From: Cylicocyclus nassatus
Lineage: Eukaryota; Nematoda; Chromadorea; Rhabditida; Strongylidae
Length of the DNA: 64,000 nt
Direction of reading: 5' to 3'
Assembly (NCBI GenBank): GCA_958299035.1
Contig: CATQJL010000112.1
Span: 8,656,880 to 8,720,879, forward strand
The notes under the pieces were generated by a model, which searched no databases, was not told the origin of the DNA, and worked only from the letters and a program-made list of their open reading frames with translations. Within the stretch, counting starts at the first letter, position 1. Each line of letters opens with the position of its first letter. The translations under genes were made by a program, and so were the position numbers. Shown here piece by piece: positions 22,541 through 32,462 of the stretch.

Positions 22541-23700
22541 AGCGACACTACGAGTCGCTAGTAAGTAGGTGGGGGCAGATACATTGATGACTGTCTGTAT
22601 GCAACTAAAAATAGCAAGAGAATGAATTCCCAATTTTCAACGAACTTTTTCGCAATGCAAGTAGTGATAGAAGCAAGATCAGGCTCATTTCAAGGTTTCA
22701 TTTCAAGATCATTTCCATTTCCTCAATGATCTCTGGCGCAACGAGTACGCAGTAGTAAGAGTAAGATCATGCTCTTAAGCAAACTTCTTACAATTTAAAC
22801 TCCCAAATCATCTACGCTGTTCTTCTTGCAAAGCTCCTTAATTTTCTGCTTTCGAGAGCACAAGAATTTTTGCTTGAAGCGCATTTCAAGGTTTTGTATA
22901 ACCTAGCCTTGAAAACAAGGGACTCTTAGCAAAAATGTCCTGCGGCAGTAGCGACACTACGGGTCGCTAGTAAGTGGGTGGGGGCAGATACATTGATAAC
23001 TGTCTGTATGCAACTAAAAATAGCAAGAGAATGAATTCCCATTTTTTCAACGATCCTTTTCGCAATGCATCAGGCTCATTTCAAGGTTTCATTTCAAGAT
23101 CATTTCCATTTGCTCAACGATCTCTGGCGCAACGTAAGTACGTAATAGTAAGAGTAAGATCATGCTCTCAAACAAACTTTTTACAATGATAACTCCCAAA
23201 TCATCTACGCTGTTCTTCTTGCAAAGCTCCTCTATTTTCTGCTTTCGAGAGCACAAGAATTTTTTCTTGAAGTGGATTTGAAGGAGGTTCTCTATAACCT
23301 AGCCTTGAAAACAAGGAATTCTTAACAAAAATGTCCTACGGCAGTAGCGACCCTACGGGTCGCTAGCAAGTGGGTTGGGGCAGATACATTGATAACTATC
23401 TGTATGCAACTAAAAATAGCAAGAGAATGAATTCCCATTTTTTCAACGATCTTTTACGCAATGCAAGTAGTAATAGAAGCAAAATCAGGGTCATTTCAAG
23501 GTCTCATTTCAAGACCATTTCCATTTCCCCAACGATCTCCGGCGCAACGTACGTAGTAGTAGAAGTAAGATTATGCTCTCAGGAAACTTTTTACAGTAAC
23601 TCTCAAATCATCTACGCTGTTTTTCTTGCAAGTACCCTACCCAGACACCACAGCTCCTAAACATGATCACCTCAGCAGTCATCTATGTAGAACAGCCTAT
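22541..23700 (+). repeat. Higher-order tandem repeat (~398 bp x 3) with hairpin head
   Basis: Three copies start at about 22541, 22943 and 23337 (spacing 402 and 394 bp). Each opens with a small hairpin, AGCGAC-CTAC-GGGTCGCT, then AGTAAGTGGG, GGGGCAGATACATTGATAACTG and AGCAAGAGAATGAATTCCC, runs through TCATCTACGCTGTTCTTCTTGC, and ends in a satellite fragment with CCTTGAAAACAAGG and AAATGTCCTGCGGCAG. A fourth related copy, followed by the CACATCGAGCTTCGCGATC block also seen at 23744, is at 17545-17960. An open frame starting MG-GRYIDNCL is kept in three copies, probably through sequence similarity alone. Confidence 0.65.
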
Positions 23701-24725
23701 TCAATCCAAGACTCAGGCTGACACTCAGGAATTGTGCAACGGCCACTAACACATCGAGCTTCGCGATCATGCACAGTCCTATACTCTCCTTATTATGTGT
23801 CTCGCCAAGAAACGGTCATTTCTCAAAAAGAGACCAAAGTTCGCTCTAGGCTTTTTCTTGGACAATCATAGCAAAAATGTCCTGTCGCATAAAGCTTTTG
23901 GGTATTCCTTTCCCAAAGACTAATGCCGTGCTTCCTCTGCTTTTAGAAGCAGAAGTAGGCTTTCTGCGAAGTAGAAGCAGTCAAGTGGATTTCAAGCGAG
24001 CTTTTGCATGATTTAGCATTGAAACTGAGAAATCCTTAGAAATCCTTAGCCTAAATGCGCTGCCGCATAAAGTCCTTGAAGCTTTCCTTTCTTCGAGACT
24101 TTTGCTTTTTACAGCAAAAGTACGGTTTTCGCAAGATAAAAGCGCCCAAAGTGAATTTCAAGCCTTTCTTGTGAGATTCAGCACTGAAACCTAGAGAATC
24201 ATATCAAAATTATCCTGTCGCATGAACACTGAGTGCTTTCTTCCATTAAGACAAGCTCCCTCTGCTGTGTTGTTCTTATTGGCAAAAGTACGGTTTTCAC
24301 AAAGTAGAGGCCGCCAAAAACAAATGCAGCAAGTTTCTGTGAATTTTCACATTAAAATCTAGTTAGAAGAGATGTGTTTTCGAGTCGATTTGTTGCGTCT
24401 TTCCTTCCAGCAGACCGAGCTCCCTCTGCTCATTTGCTTTTAGAGGCAAACACAATGTTTTCACAATGTAAAAGCATCCGAAAGTAAGCATGTAACAGGT
24501 TTTTGCGAGATTCAGCATTTAAACCTAGAAATTTAACAAAACGTTGCTAGAAATTTAGAAAGATGTATTACCGCATGAATCGACTGATTCTTTTCTTCCA
24601 ACGGGACGTAGCTCCCCCTGTTTTTTCTATTTCCAGAGGCAAAAGCAATATTTTCAAAAAGTACAAGCATTCAAAAGTGAGGTTTAAGCGAATCCCCGTA
24701 AAATTGATAGGCTATATTATCTTAT

Positions 24726-26288
24726 TTTCCTAACCTTCATATTGTACAGAATCATAATCTCCTTTTCGAGAGCTAATGATTGTAAGGAGTTAGGCAGGAT
24801 AGAAAGCAAAATGGGCGACAGTTTTTCAAATTATGATAGCAACTGGAGGTCAGACATTTGCACTGTTTCGGTAGTCTGGGATCAATATTTCGTTGTTGTT
24901 TGAGCTCTGTTCATGGCACGCACTTGGTTCCTTTTTTGCTTGTTTATGAATGGGGAGGTGACGGTGATCTTTGACAATTGTTGCTCATTTTTGCACTTTC
25001 GATGCGGAGCAAGCTCTATAATTTGCACTTAAAGTGCATACAGTCTGGAAACTAACTACGAACGCCGTCAACTCTACGTCGCTGTTATGCAAGCTATATG
25101 GATCATCCTTGAGTGCATGCGCTCCCCAGTACTCCCTCGTCGTTCCTCTGCACATGCTTGTTAGTTCATGTAACGCAGTTATATTTCGTCGCCGCATAAT
25201 CTGGACTGCCCTTGTTGTCGCGAATCTGCTGTTAACACTGCAAGAGAACACATAGCACAACGGTAAAGCATATGGGGGAGGAGAGTACCCTCGTCGCATC
25301 GCTTTGGCAGTTACCAAAAGATATCATAGTAAGATTAGCAGCTTGTTGCATACAGGGCAGACAAATGGCACCTAACATACAGTCAAATCGAGGTCAGGCG
25401 TGGGTTCGAACTAATCTAAAGGGAAAAGGAGGAAAGTCGTACTGAAACAGAATTAGAGGTAAGGGGTAGTGCAATAAAATTAGCTAAGAGACAACAATGC
25501 TTGCATTAGCTGTGAGTGGCTGCTTCACTTCGTTTTCTTCTTTTCATGACTTTTCATTATCTAGGAGCGCCAACTGCAAAACCGATTAATTTTTTTCCAG
25601 TTTGAAAAATCCATTTCCCTCTCAAAGCGAAGTACTCACCTTTTTCCTACGCTAGCATGTGCTCCAAAATTTTATCAGACAAGATACAAAACTTCCAAAA
25701 TTGCGTTCAACAACTATCACATCCTCAATGTCTCCTCTTCATGGACCACTATTTTGGTAAGAAGGTTCGGACATCACATTTGGACCAAGTTTTGCTTTGA
25801 AGTGAGTACTAAATGAAACATATGGCAAAAAGATGAACAGAAGAAAGCAAGACCTACAAGATCGTATCGAGCACAAGCATAATTTATGTTTCTTGGGAAG
25901 ATAGAAAAAATTAGCTCAGTGGCCGTATAATCCAGTGGGTTTCGGAACCCACTGAATAAGCTTGACCCACAACATTGGTATTCACAAAGCTATGCATTGG
26001 GGAATCCATGCGACACTTGTGCATATCGATCTTCACTGGGTTCACAAACTCACAGCATGCGAACCCTTTGGGCAGCGGAACCCCTTGGGTTTAATGTTGA
26101 ATTACAGGTAATCGAGCTTAGATTTTTCAAGACTTGTGAGCACTGTAACACTCCCAAATGTTCCAATATATACTTGCTGAATCAGATCACGGATTCGGAT
26201 TACACCCTTAGAGCGATTAGCTGCAAAAGTTCGAATGAAGACATCTCCGTTTTAGCGTTACTTGACTGACTGGCCTCGCAATCGCTCC
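24726..26288. other. No gene seen
   Basis: No supported exon. A 9-bp stem with a TCGG tetraloop, CAGTGGGTT/AACCCACTG, lies at 25933-25954, with no other RNA-gene signal around it. Confidence 0.4.
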
Positions 26289-26329
26289 TTAAAGGCAGTG
26301 TCTCACCAAAGTTGAGGTCGCGCGGATCT

Positions 26330-27060
26330 TCACATATTATATTACCAGTGCGTCACCTCTGCTTCGCAGAGGCTCGCACTGGCCCTACTATCTATGTGCC
26401 TTACTCATTCTCGTAGAATTGTGGCACTGGAACTCACAGCGCTATGCCGACTACCACGAATAAAATGTAAACAACTACTCATTTAAAAAGCTTTTTCACG
26501 TAAAATCGGTGATTTCGCGTGGATGAAACTTTTCACAGGAAGACAAACGCAAATTTGAATAGGTTTTTGAATTTGTCATGGCTTGGTAATCGCCATAAAG
26601 GCAATAGTAATCGTGAGCTACATCTCTGTGCGAAAATCTTCTGAAATGCTTGGCTAGAACCTTGGCAAATTGAACATATACGCAACCAATTCTTTTTGGC
26701 GCCGTTTTCGTAATGTAGTAAACTTTTGACCGCATTTCGGGCTAAAGTCCATCTTTGCATATTTGCTAACCAAACACACCCACGACTTGCAAAAAAGTGG
26801 TGATACGGACCCAATATTGCGAGACAGAAGCCAGGTGGATCCGTTTGGCGCGCAATTTCTGAGGGATCCACTCGACGAATCTACTCGTGCTTTTGCATTT
26901 TAGACTTTCATGAAGGGAGCATGCGCTATGCAAAATTTGGGTATAGAACACTGGCTGGAACACGCTCTACGAATTTCGTAACAGACGGACACACAGACAC
27001 ACACACAAAAACACGTAAACAACCCTTAGCCCGTTATTATAAGGTCTTGATAGGGACGTC
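26330..27060. repeat. Dispersed repeat, copy A (pair with 30200-30830)
   Basis: TCTGCTTCGCAGAGG, AAAATCGGTGATTT, a GACAGACGGACACACAGACACACAC tract, and CACGTAAACAACCC...TTATTATAAGG recur in the same order at 30200-30830 in diverged form (TGCTTCGCAGAGG, AAAATCGGTAATTT, AGACAGACTCACACGC, ACGTAAACATCG...CTATTATAAGC). The CA-rich tract followed by a short AT terminus is common at the ends of dispersed elements. Confidence 0.5.
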
Positions 27061-28102
27061 TAAGCAGGCCATTGCAACAAGTTCCACTCAATTTGACCCC
27101 CTCCACGCTGAAAAAAATTCGCTCAAAGTGGTACGCGGAAAGCGAGTTGGTACGCGCGGACGACTCCTTCGGTCTCCCCCCTTACGCGTTTGAACATGTC
27201 CCTCCACTTGGCATCCACTCAGACACTTTTTCCGACGGCCCGCGCGCCTTGAGCGTGCGAGCGCTCATGCCTCCCGCCGCCCGTGGAATAAAGGTACGCG
27301 GCTCGCTCGCTGAAGGCGCGCCGCTCGCCCGCTCCTTTGAAAGCGTTGTAGGACCCTATTGTGATACAGATAGCAATCCTTTGATAAAATTCATATTTTA
27401 TCATTAAAATACGACCTCATAGCGTTAGATTTATTGCCAAACATGTTTACAGGTATACTAAATGATGGCAGATTTATTATCCAAAGACTTTCAGAACGAC
27501 ATAATACAGAATCAAAAGCAGAACACAACAAGCAACAACTATAATATCATCAATACCTTTTACGCTAAGCACCCTGTTGAAAACACTAAAGCACAGCAGC
27601 CATGCTGATAATGAGAAAGCACTTTTAGATACCGGTAAGAATGACCTGATTGAGCAAAAAACCGGAATATATGACATCCCAAAATGTGCAGCCGTACTGT
27701 CATGCGATTAGCAATATACCATAGCTAGTGGATGTCCGATCCTACCATGCGATTCAAACTGCCGTAAGTGACTTTAGCGCGTAGTACGATATCGGATCTG
27801 ATAAAGTCATAGAAAAAATTTGTATGTCTTTATCAAAATCAATGTACTCGTACTTACGTAGTAGACCGTTTCGTTAGACTCTGGGCGATGCATCTTCGAC
27901 AAAATTAGAAGGGCTGCCCTGTCTGTAGAGCCGTCCCTTACATTAGAACTTGCTCGCTCACTATAGGCTAGGTCGATATGGTCTCTGTGGTTGCGGCGTA
28001 CCCGCCGCGCTTTGATATATTTGTGTGCGTTGTTCTCTAGTTATTCCTAGTGAACCCTCGGCATCTACGCCGATAGGCAGAGGGGGAACTCTTGTGTGTT
28101 TT

Positions 28103-28544
28103 CTAATAAATTGTCAACGGCTCAACGCGTTCCACATCACTGTCAATGTGCAAGATTCCGTTTTCAACACATTCATGAAGTGAACTAGGCAACGGAAGAG
28201 TCTGAACTCCTCGTAGATGAGTTTCAACATGAAACTCGCGTCTTTCGTACATGTTACCTGAAAAAAAAACAGTCTAGGAAACATAACAGAAAGGAAAAAA
28301 AGCAAAAGCTATGAACCTTGTGAAACTTCTAATTCCATCTGGATATCTGAGGGAGCACCTTCGTCTTCGACAACATTTTCCATAAAAGCATTCTCTCTAC
28401 TGAAAACGAAACTACTAGAGGTAATAAAACCAGATAACAAACATACCCAGTAAGACATGGTGGAAAAACAGGTCTAGGCTTCGCATACGTTTGTGGTCCT
28501 CCATATTTACGCTTGAGACTAACCGCGGCCCAATTCTCTTTCAA
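28103..28544 (-). CDS. Unrecognised gene, last three exons
   Basis: Minus-strand exons close in phase: about 28540-28447 (5' limit uncertain), 28399-28317 and 28257-28103 (stop TAG at 28103-28105). Donors are GTATGT and GTTCAT, and acceptors are GTTTTCAG and a poly-T CAG. The product reads SLKRKYGGPQTYAKPRPVF, then REN-AFMENVVEDEGAPSDIQMEL, then NMYERREFHVETHLRGVQTL and a stop after VERVEPLTIY. It is acidic in the middle and charged overall, with no family I can name. Upstream exons were not found; repeat DNA occupies 28600-29450, so the gene could be split by insertions or be a captured fragment. AATAAA-like signal follows the stop. Confidence 0.45.
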
Positions 28545-28795
28545 AATATTGTAATATCAAGAAAAAACATAGCAAACAACTCTGATGATGGCACCAAAAA
28601 ATCACTCCGCACGAAAACGTCTCCCTGCATAGTTACGGTGGGGGTCAAGACCACAAATTGGCAAATGTATCTTTCCCCTATGCTTTGCTTAGGCAAAAGC
28701 CGCAGCAGGGTGGGTAGCGCACGGCGGTGGTCGTGTGTGCAAAGCTTCACGATCGTCCGAATCGCCGTACATCCTTTTCAGGCAGAACTACTTTT

Positions 28796-29040
28796 TACAC
28801 CTGTTACCGTGTACTACCGTAATCCGAGAAAATGACGCTGGTTTCAAAACCAATGTGATATTTAGCAACACAGCGGGCCGAGTAAATCCTCTGGACCAAG
28901 TTTCGGGTAAATCTATGATTTTGACCCCCTACCGTATACCTACCGTAATCCTAAGGGAGGCGTTTTCCTGCGGAGAAAGGTGATATTCGTAATCGACACG
29001 TCAGATAACCCCTCTGGGCCAACTCTGAGCGAAATCCATG
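28796..29040 (+). repeat. Two-copy ~124-bp tandem duplication
   Basis: Two consecutive units share CTACCGTAATCC, a GTGATATT block, AAATCCTCTGGACCAA/AACCCCTCTGGGCCAA and the ending AAATC-ATGA. They have diverged to perhaps 70 percent identity by eye. Confidence 0.5.
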
Positions 29041-29309
29041 ACAAAAAATTTTTTGGGGCCCCGATAGCCGAATAGCGGACGCAATACGGACGCTAAGATG
29101 CTACGGAATAGGGAGCACTTGGATGACAATGACTGTACAAATGTGAACCAGAAAAAACTTACAAAGAATGGAGACGATTAGCCGGCAAAACGGACAAGCA
29201 ACCAACGATACGATAACAAATGCAACCTCCTACGGCTAACAACGAATTCAAAATGATGCTTACGCGTCTTGTCAAGTTACATGTTCGTTGTTCTTACATA
29301 TTTGTTTAT

Positions 29310-29455
29310 GGCGCGCCGCTCGCCCGGTCACTCAAGATGGCGCGCCGCCCGTCGAAGGCAAGGCGCGCCGCTCGCACGGCAGTTTTCGATGGCGCGCCGC
29401 CCGTCGGAAATGATGCCACGCCCACAAATCTAGGCGCGCCGCTCGCACGGTAGGC
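29310..29455 (+). repeat. Cluster of GGCGCGCC octamers
   Basis: Five GGCGCGCC octamers occur in about 140 bp, each followed by GCTCGC or GCCCGTCG, in short irregular units. A related stretch with GGCGCGCCGCTCGCCCG is at about 27318. This is GC-rich non-coding repeat DNA inside the 26293-29693 span. Confidence 0.6.
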
Positions 29456-30199
29456 TCATGAAAGCGCGCGGGCCGTCGGAAAAAGTGTCTGAGCACCTCC
29501 CCTCTGTTGCTGCCACTGTGGATGAGGCTGAAGTTGGAAGGTACAACTCGTCCACGTTGCTTCCACGGGGCCTCCAGAAAACGGGGTTTTTGGGAACTTC
29601 GTGCGATTTTAAGCCCATACAGTGCTAGACAGGGTCCGACAGGCATGCAAAATGCAAAAATCTCGACAACTAAATTTTGGTGAGACACTGCCTTTGAAGG
29701 CAGTGGATCGGCAAAATCCAACAAGTCGGGATTTTAACGCGTTAGGTTCCATATCGCCCAAGTATGAAAACAGTGCAATTCCGGTTGCACAGCATGCTTT
29801 CCCCGCCGTGAAAATCGCTCTCAATCTTACACGCATCCGGAGTTGGCAATTTCCTTCTCACCAATGGAGGCCGCCCGCCGCAACGCTGTAACTGTTGGGT
29901 CCTGCAACGATATAGCGTCATTGGCCCTGCTCCACTCGTCCAATTCCAAAGGGAAGGGCATTGAAAAACGCTTACTTTCGCCGTTTTCAAGCTTTCAAAA
30001 GTGGATTTTCGGGATCAGCGTATTGAATGTCCCCCAATGTCTTTGAAGAGTGAATCTTTGACCCCACTTTACAGCAGTCTACCTAGCCGAGAATGCAACG
30101 AAACTGTGATTTTTCTGAACATTTTCAAGTGTAGGCGACTACAGAAAAAAACGCGTTGTTGACTTTTTGCACTTTGCTCCTTTTTAGAAGACTGAACAC

Positions 30200-30830
30200 G
30201 AGGTTTTGCTATGCCACCCTGCTTCGCAGAGGTGTGCGCTGGGTTCTACTATCACCCTCCTCGCTCTGCAATTCCATGCAAAATCGGTAATTTAAGGAGG
30301 AGGAAACCTTTGTGCCAAAGAGTAATTGCGAATTTGAATTGGCTACTACATCCATTATGGCTGACTGCAATACAAACGATCATATGGGCTATATCTCCAA
30401 GCGGAAAGTTCAAATTTATTTAAAACCTTTATAAATCGACCATTTATGCAATCATTTTTTCTTGGCGCCATTCTCACGAAAAAAGGCTGTTTTTTTTTTA
30501 TTGAATTCAACGACTTGCAAATACACATGCCAAGCACATCCACAATCTCGCAAAAAGTCTAGATAAAGACCTAACTTTGTGAGCTAAAAGCATCATGGAG
30601 CCAATTAGCGCATGGTTTTCAAAGGTTTCCATTGAATTTGCATGTGCTTTTGTAAGTGGACCAACATGCTGATAGCTATGTCCAAAGTTCTAGCGCAAGA
30701 GCTTTGCTGGAATTTGATCTATGAATTTTGTGATAGACAGAGAGATATAGACAGACTCACACGCAAACGTAAACATCGTTTGACTTGCTATTATAAGCCA
30801 TGAGTTTGAAGAGGTTCAGTGATCTGAAAA
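30200..30830. repeat. Dispersed repeat, copy B
   Basis: Diverged copy of 26330-27060, recognised by TGCTTCGCAGAGG, CAAAATCGGTAATTT, TTCTTGGCGCCATTCTC, the ACAGACTCACACGC tract and ACGTAAACATCG. No coding content. Confidence 0.45.
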
Positions 30831-31200
30831 CGTGGCACGTATACTGAAGCCTTTATAAAATGATTGCAGAGTTTTGTCAAATTTTTACTCAAAAGAGCTT
30901 TTGAAACAATCATACGATTAGCTCTGTGATCACCAGCAGTTATAGTTTTAGTTTTTCAATTTTCACCCATGATTTTATAAAACAAGTGGTGGCATAAAGA
31001 ATGATGACTTGCTTCTTCATCTTCTCTGCAAAGTTGCTTGAGTTTAGAGATCTCAAGAAGAAATACAATTGCGCACACATATCACGGTGATAGCGCTCGC
31101 AAGCTCTCGCTACCTCTCGCTCCTATAAACATATTCTTATCCAACTCAAAAACGCTCATAAAAGCGACAGGCAAGAGAGGGTAACTAGAGAATTTCGCAA

Positions 31201-31448
31201 ATGGATAAACAGATGAAGTCAATTTCAACTTGTAATGCGTTGCACTATGATGACAACGAAGACAGCACCTTACGAAAGTTTCTGGAGAATAGTTCGCAAG
31301 TGCAACCAAAAAAATTCGTATCTTCATGTTTGCTTGATAAAACACCAGATATAAGCGAATCACCGGAGTGAGTATTCCATTTTTACTCAGACTACTCGTT
31401 GTAAGCAGCTTCTTCCAAGATTGGTTGTGGCAGATGTTAACAGTCTGA
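31201..31448 (+). CDS. Candidate small two-exon gene
   Basis: An ATG at 31201 opens MDKQMKSISTCNALHYDDNE... and reaches a GTGAGT donor after 31367. Joining to an acceptor at 31408 (GTAAGCAG) keeps frame and ends with DFFQDWLWQMLTV and a stop at 31446-31448, giving 68 aa. The sequence is hydrophilic with a Trp-rich C-terminus and no family that I recognise. It lies 32 bp upstream of the Lys-rich ORF at 31480 on the same strand. It could instead be a 5' exon of that gene, but the upstream frame of 31480 contains a stop. Confidence 0.3.
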
Positions 31449-31479
31449 TTACAGTACTCAAATCTGACGTTGTGATACG

Positions 31480-32196
31480 ATGTCAAAAGAAAAGATTCGA
31501 AGGAAAAGAAAAAGCGCCGAAAAAGTTGAACACTCCGCAGAGAAGAAGAAAGGAAAGAAGGACAAGAGCAAGAGTGGAGAAAGTGTTCAAAAGAGCACAT
31601 CAGCGGAAAAAGCGAACCCACCAGCTGAAGCACCGGGAACTAGTACAGAGGGTGAAAAACGTCGAGCCCATGGTTTTTTAGGTATGCTTACGTCCTTGCG
31701 AATAAAGAAGAAAAAGAGCGCAGAAAAAATAGAGTCTGATGAAAAGATCCCAGAAAAAGCAGACAGCGCTGGCACAGATAGTAAATCACAGGAGAAAGGT
31801 GCTCGTCGCTTCAAGCATATGCTCTCCTCAATTTGGGATAGAAAGAAAACGAAAGCAGAAAAGGAAGAGAATGTGGGAAGTGCAGAAGAGAAAGCCGACA
31901 GTGCCGAAAAAGCGGTTCAAAAAACATCGACAACATCGAACACTGCAGAGAAGACTGGTCAGACAAGTGAGCCTTCAAAAACCGATACAGACGAGAAGGA
32001 GAAACCTCGCTCCGGATCAGCATATTGGGAGAAAAGAGCGCAAAAGAAATTGGAGAAGGATGAACAGAGAGATGTGGCAGAAAGAGCTGTAGAAATAGAC
32101 GAATTGAAAACAATGAGACTTCCGGAGAAGTCTCTGATGAATAAACCAAAAGCAACACCAGAAAAATCGCTGGTGAGTATTTCTTCAAGACGTTAA
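31480..32196 (+). CDS. Lys/Glu/Ser-rich low-complexity protein
   Basis: An uninterrupted 238-codon frame starts MSKEKIRRKRKSAEKVE. It is dominated by short A-E-K/S-A-E-K iterations, with two more ordered blocks, FLGMLTSLRIKKKKS and RRFKHMLSSIWDRKKTK, that resemble each other and may be duplicated basic helices. It ends with PEKSLMNKPKATPEKSL and then a TAA. A GTGAGT donor follows the last Ser-Leu at 32173, so the last eight codons may be intronic and the gene may continue. The next clear exon downstream on this strand is the BAR start at 36138, which matches that phase but has its own ATG directly at an acceptor. Nuclear or cytoskeletal localisation is only a guess. Confidence 0.5.
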   Translation: MSKEKIRRKRKSAEKVEHSAEKKKGKKDKSKSGESVQKSTSAEKANPPAEAPGTSTEGEKRRAHGFLGMLTSLRIKKKKSAEKIESDEKIPEKADSAGTDSKSQEKGARRFKHMLSSIWDRKKTKAEKEENVGSAEEKADSAEKAVQKTSTTSNTAEKTGQTSEPSKTDTDEKEKPRSGSAYWEKRAQKKLEKDEQRDVAERAVEIDELKTMRLPEKSLMNKPKATPEKSLVSISSRR

Positions 32197-32313
32197 TGAT
32201 ATTGTGATTCATTCACCTAATCAGCTAGGCGAGAGCGTTTCATTGCCATTTCTGGCTCGCTGAAATTGATCGTGTTCATCATGAAATGCAGGGGAATTTG
32301 TGTGAAGATGTGA

Positions 32314-32462
32314 AGGCTACTGCATGACGAAGGCGCAATAGCAATAATAGTTGAGAGGGCGCGAACTCGGCGCGCGCGAATCTTCACCGTTGTGAATGCT
32401 GCGCCTATTGAAGCCGCGTTCGAGCCCAAAAGTATTGCGCCTTCGTCATGCAGTAGCTTTTA
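32314..32462. mobile_element. MITE, GGCTRCTGCATGAC family, copy 1
   Basis: AAGGCTACTGCATGACGAAG at the left is matched by AAAAGCTACTGCATGACGAAG from the right end, and both continue GCGCAATA. The element is about 147 bp and lies just downstream of the Lys-rich ORF. A second copy is at 34801-34962. Confidence 0.65.

Larger units (their letters stand above)
17545..24725 (+). repeat. Interrupted ~165-bp tandem satellite array
   Basis: A degenerate unit recurs: TGCCGCATGAAGC..., CTTTCCTTC-TTCGAGACCAAG, CTCCCTTTGCTTTTTTGCTTTTAGAGGC, AAAAGTATGATTTTCGCGAAGTA, AAAGCGGCCAAAAGTGGATTTC, AAGCGAGCTTTTGTATAATTTAG, CATTGAAACTGAGAAAT. Unit starts are near 17982, 18150, 18293, 18457, 19505, 21100, 22345, 23875, 24058, 24213, 24385 and 24570, giving a period of 140-185 bp. 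The array is broken by a hairpin MITE (19673-21083), by unrelated DNA (18580-19430 and 21260-22320) and by hairpin-headed repeats. Small ORFs within it are incidental. Confidence 0.7.
26293..29693. mobile_element. Possible second TTAA-type TIR element or two independent ends
   Basis: AGGCAGTGTCTCACCAAA at 26293 follows a TTAA (26289-26292). Its inverted copy ends at 29693 and is followed by TTGA, one base from TTAA. The termini match those of the 6322-10685 element for the first 11 bases. Internally TTTTTCCGACGGCCCGCGCGC (27229-27249) is repeated inverted near 29463-29485. No transposase was recognised inside. The span also contains a gene-like exon series on the minus strand (28103-28544), so it may be two separate small elements flanking host DNA. 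Confidence 0.35.

Noticed and set aside
22974..23660. Recurring ORF MG-GRYIDNCL in repeat copies
   Set aside because: Frame is kept because the copies are similar; lengths and ends differ, and no domain is visible.
25933..25954. Stem-loop like a bacterial terminator
   Set aside because: No T-tract, and the nematode context makes that role irrelevant; kept only as a small hairpin note.
27477..27677. Minus-strand ORF ending in a hydrophobic tail (CVLLLILYYVVLKVFG)
   Set aside because: It resembles a tail-anchored protein end, but no upstream exon or conserved motif could be joined to it.
31082..31633. 183-codon minus-strand ORF
   Set aside because: It is antisense to plus-strand coding-like sequence and consists mainly of Ser/Phe/Leu complement of Lys/Glu repeats.
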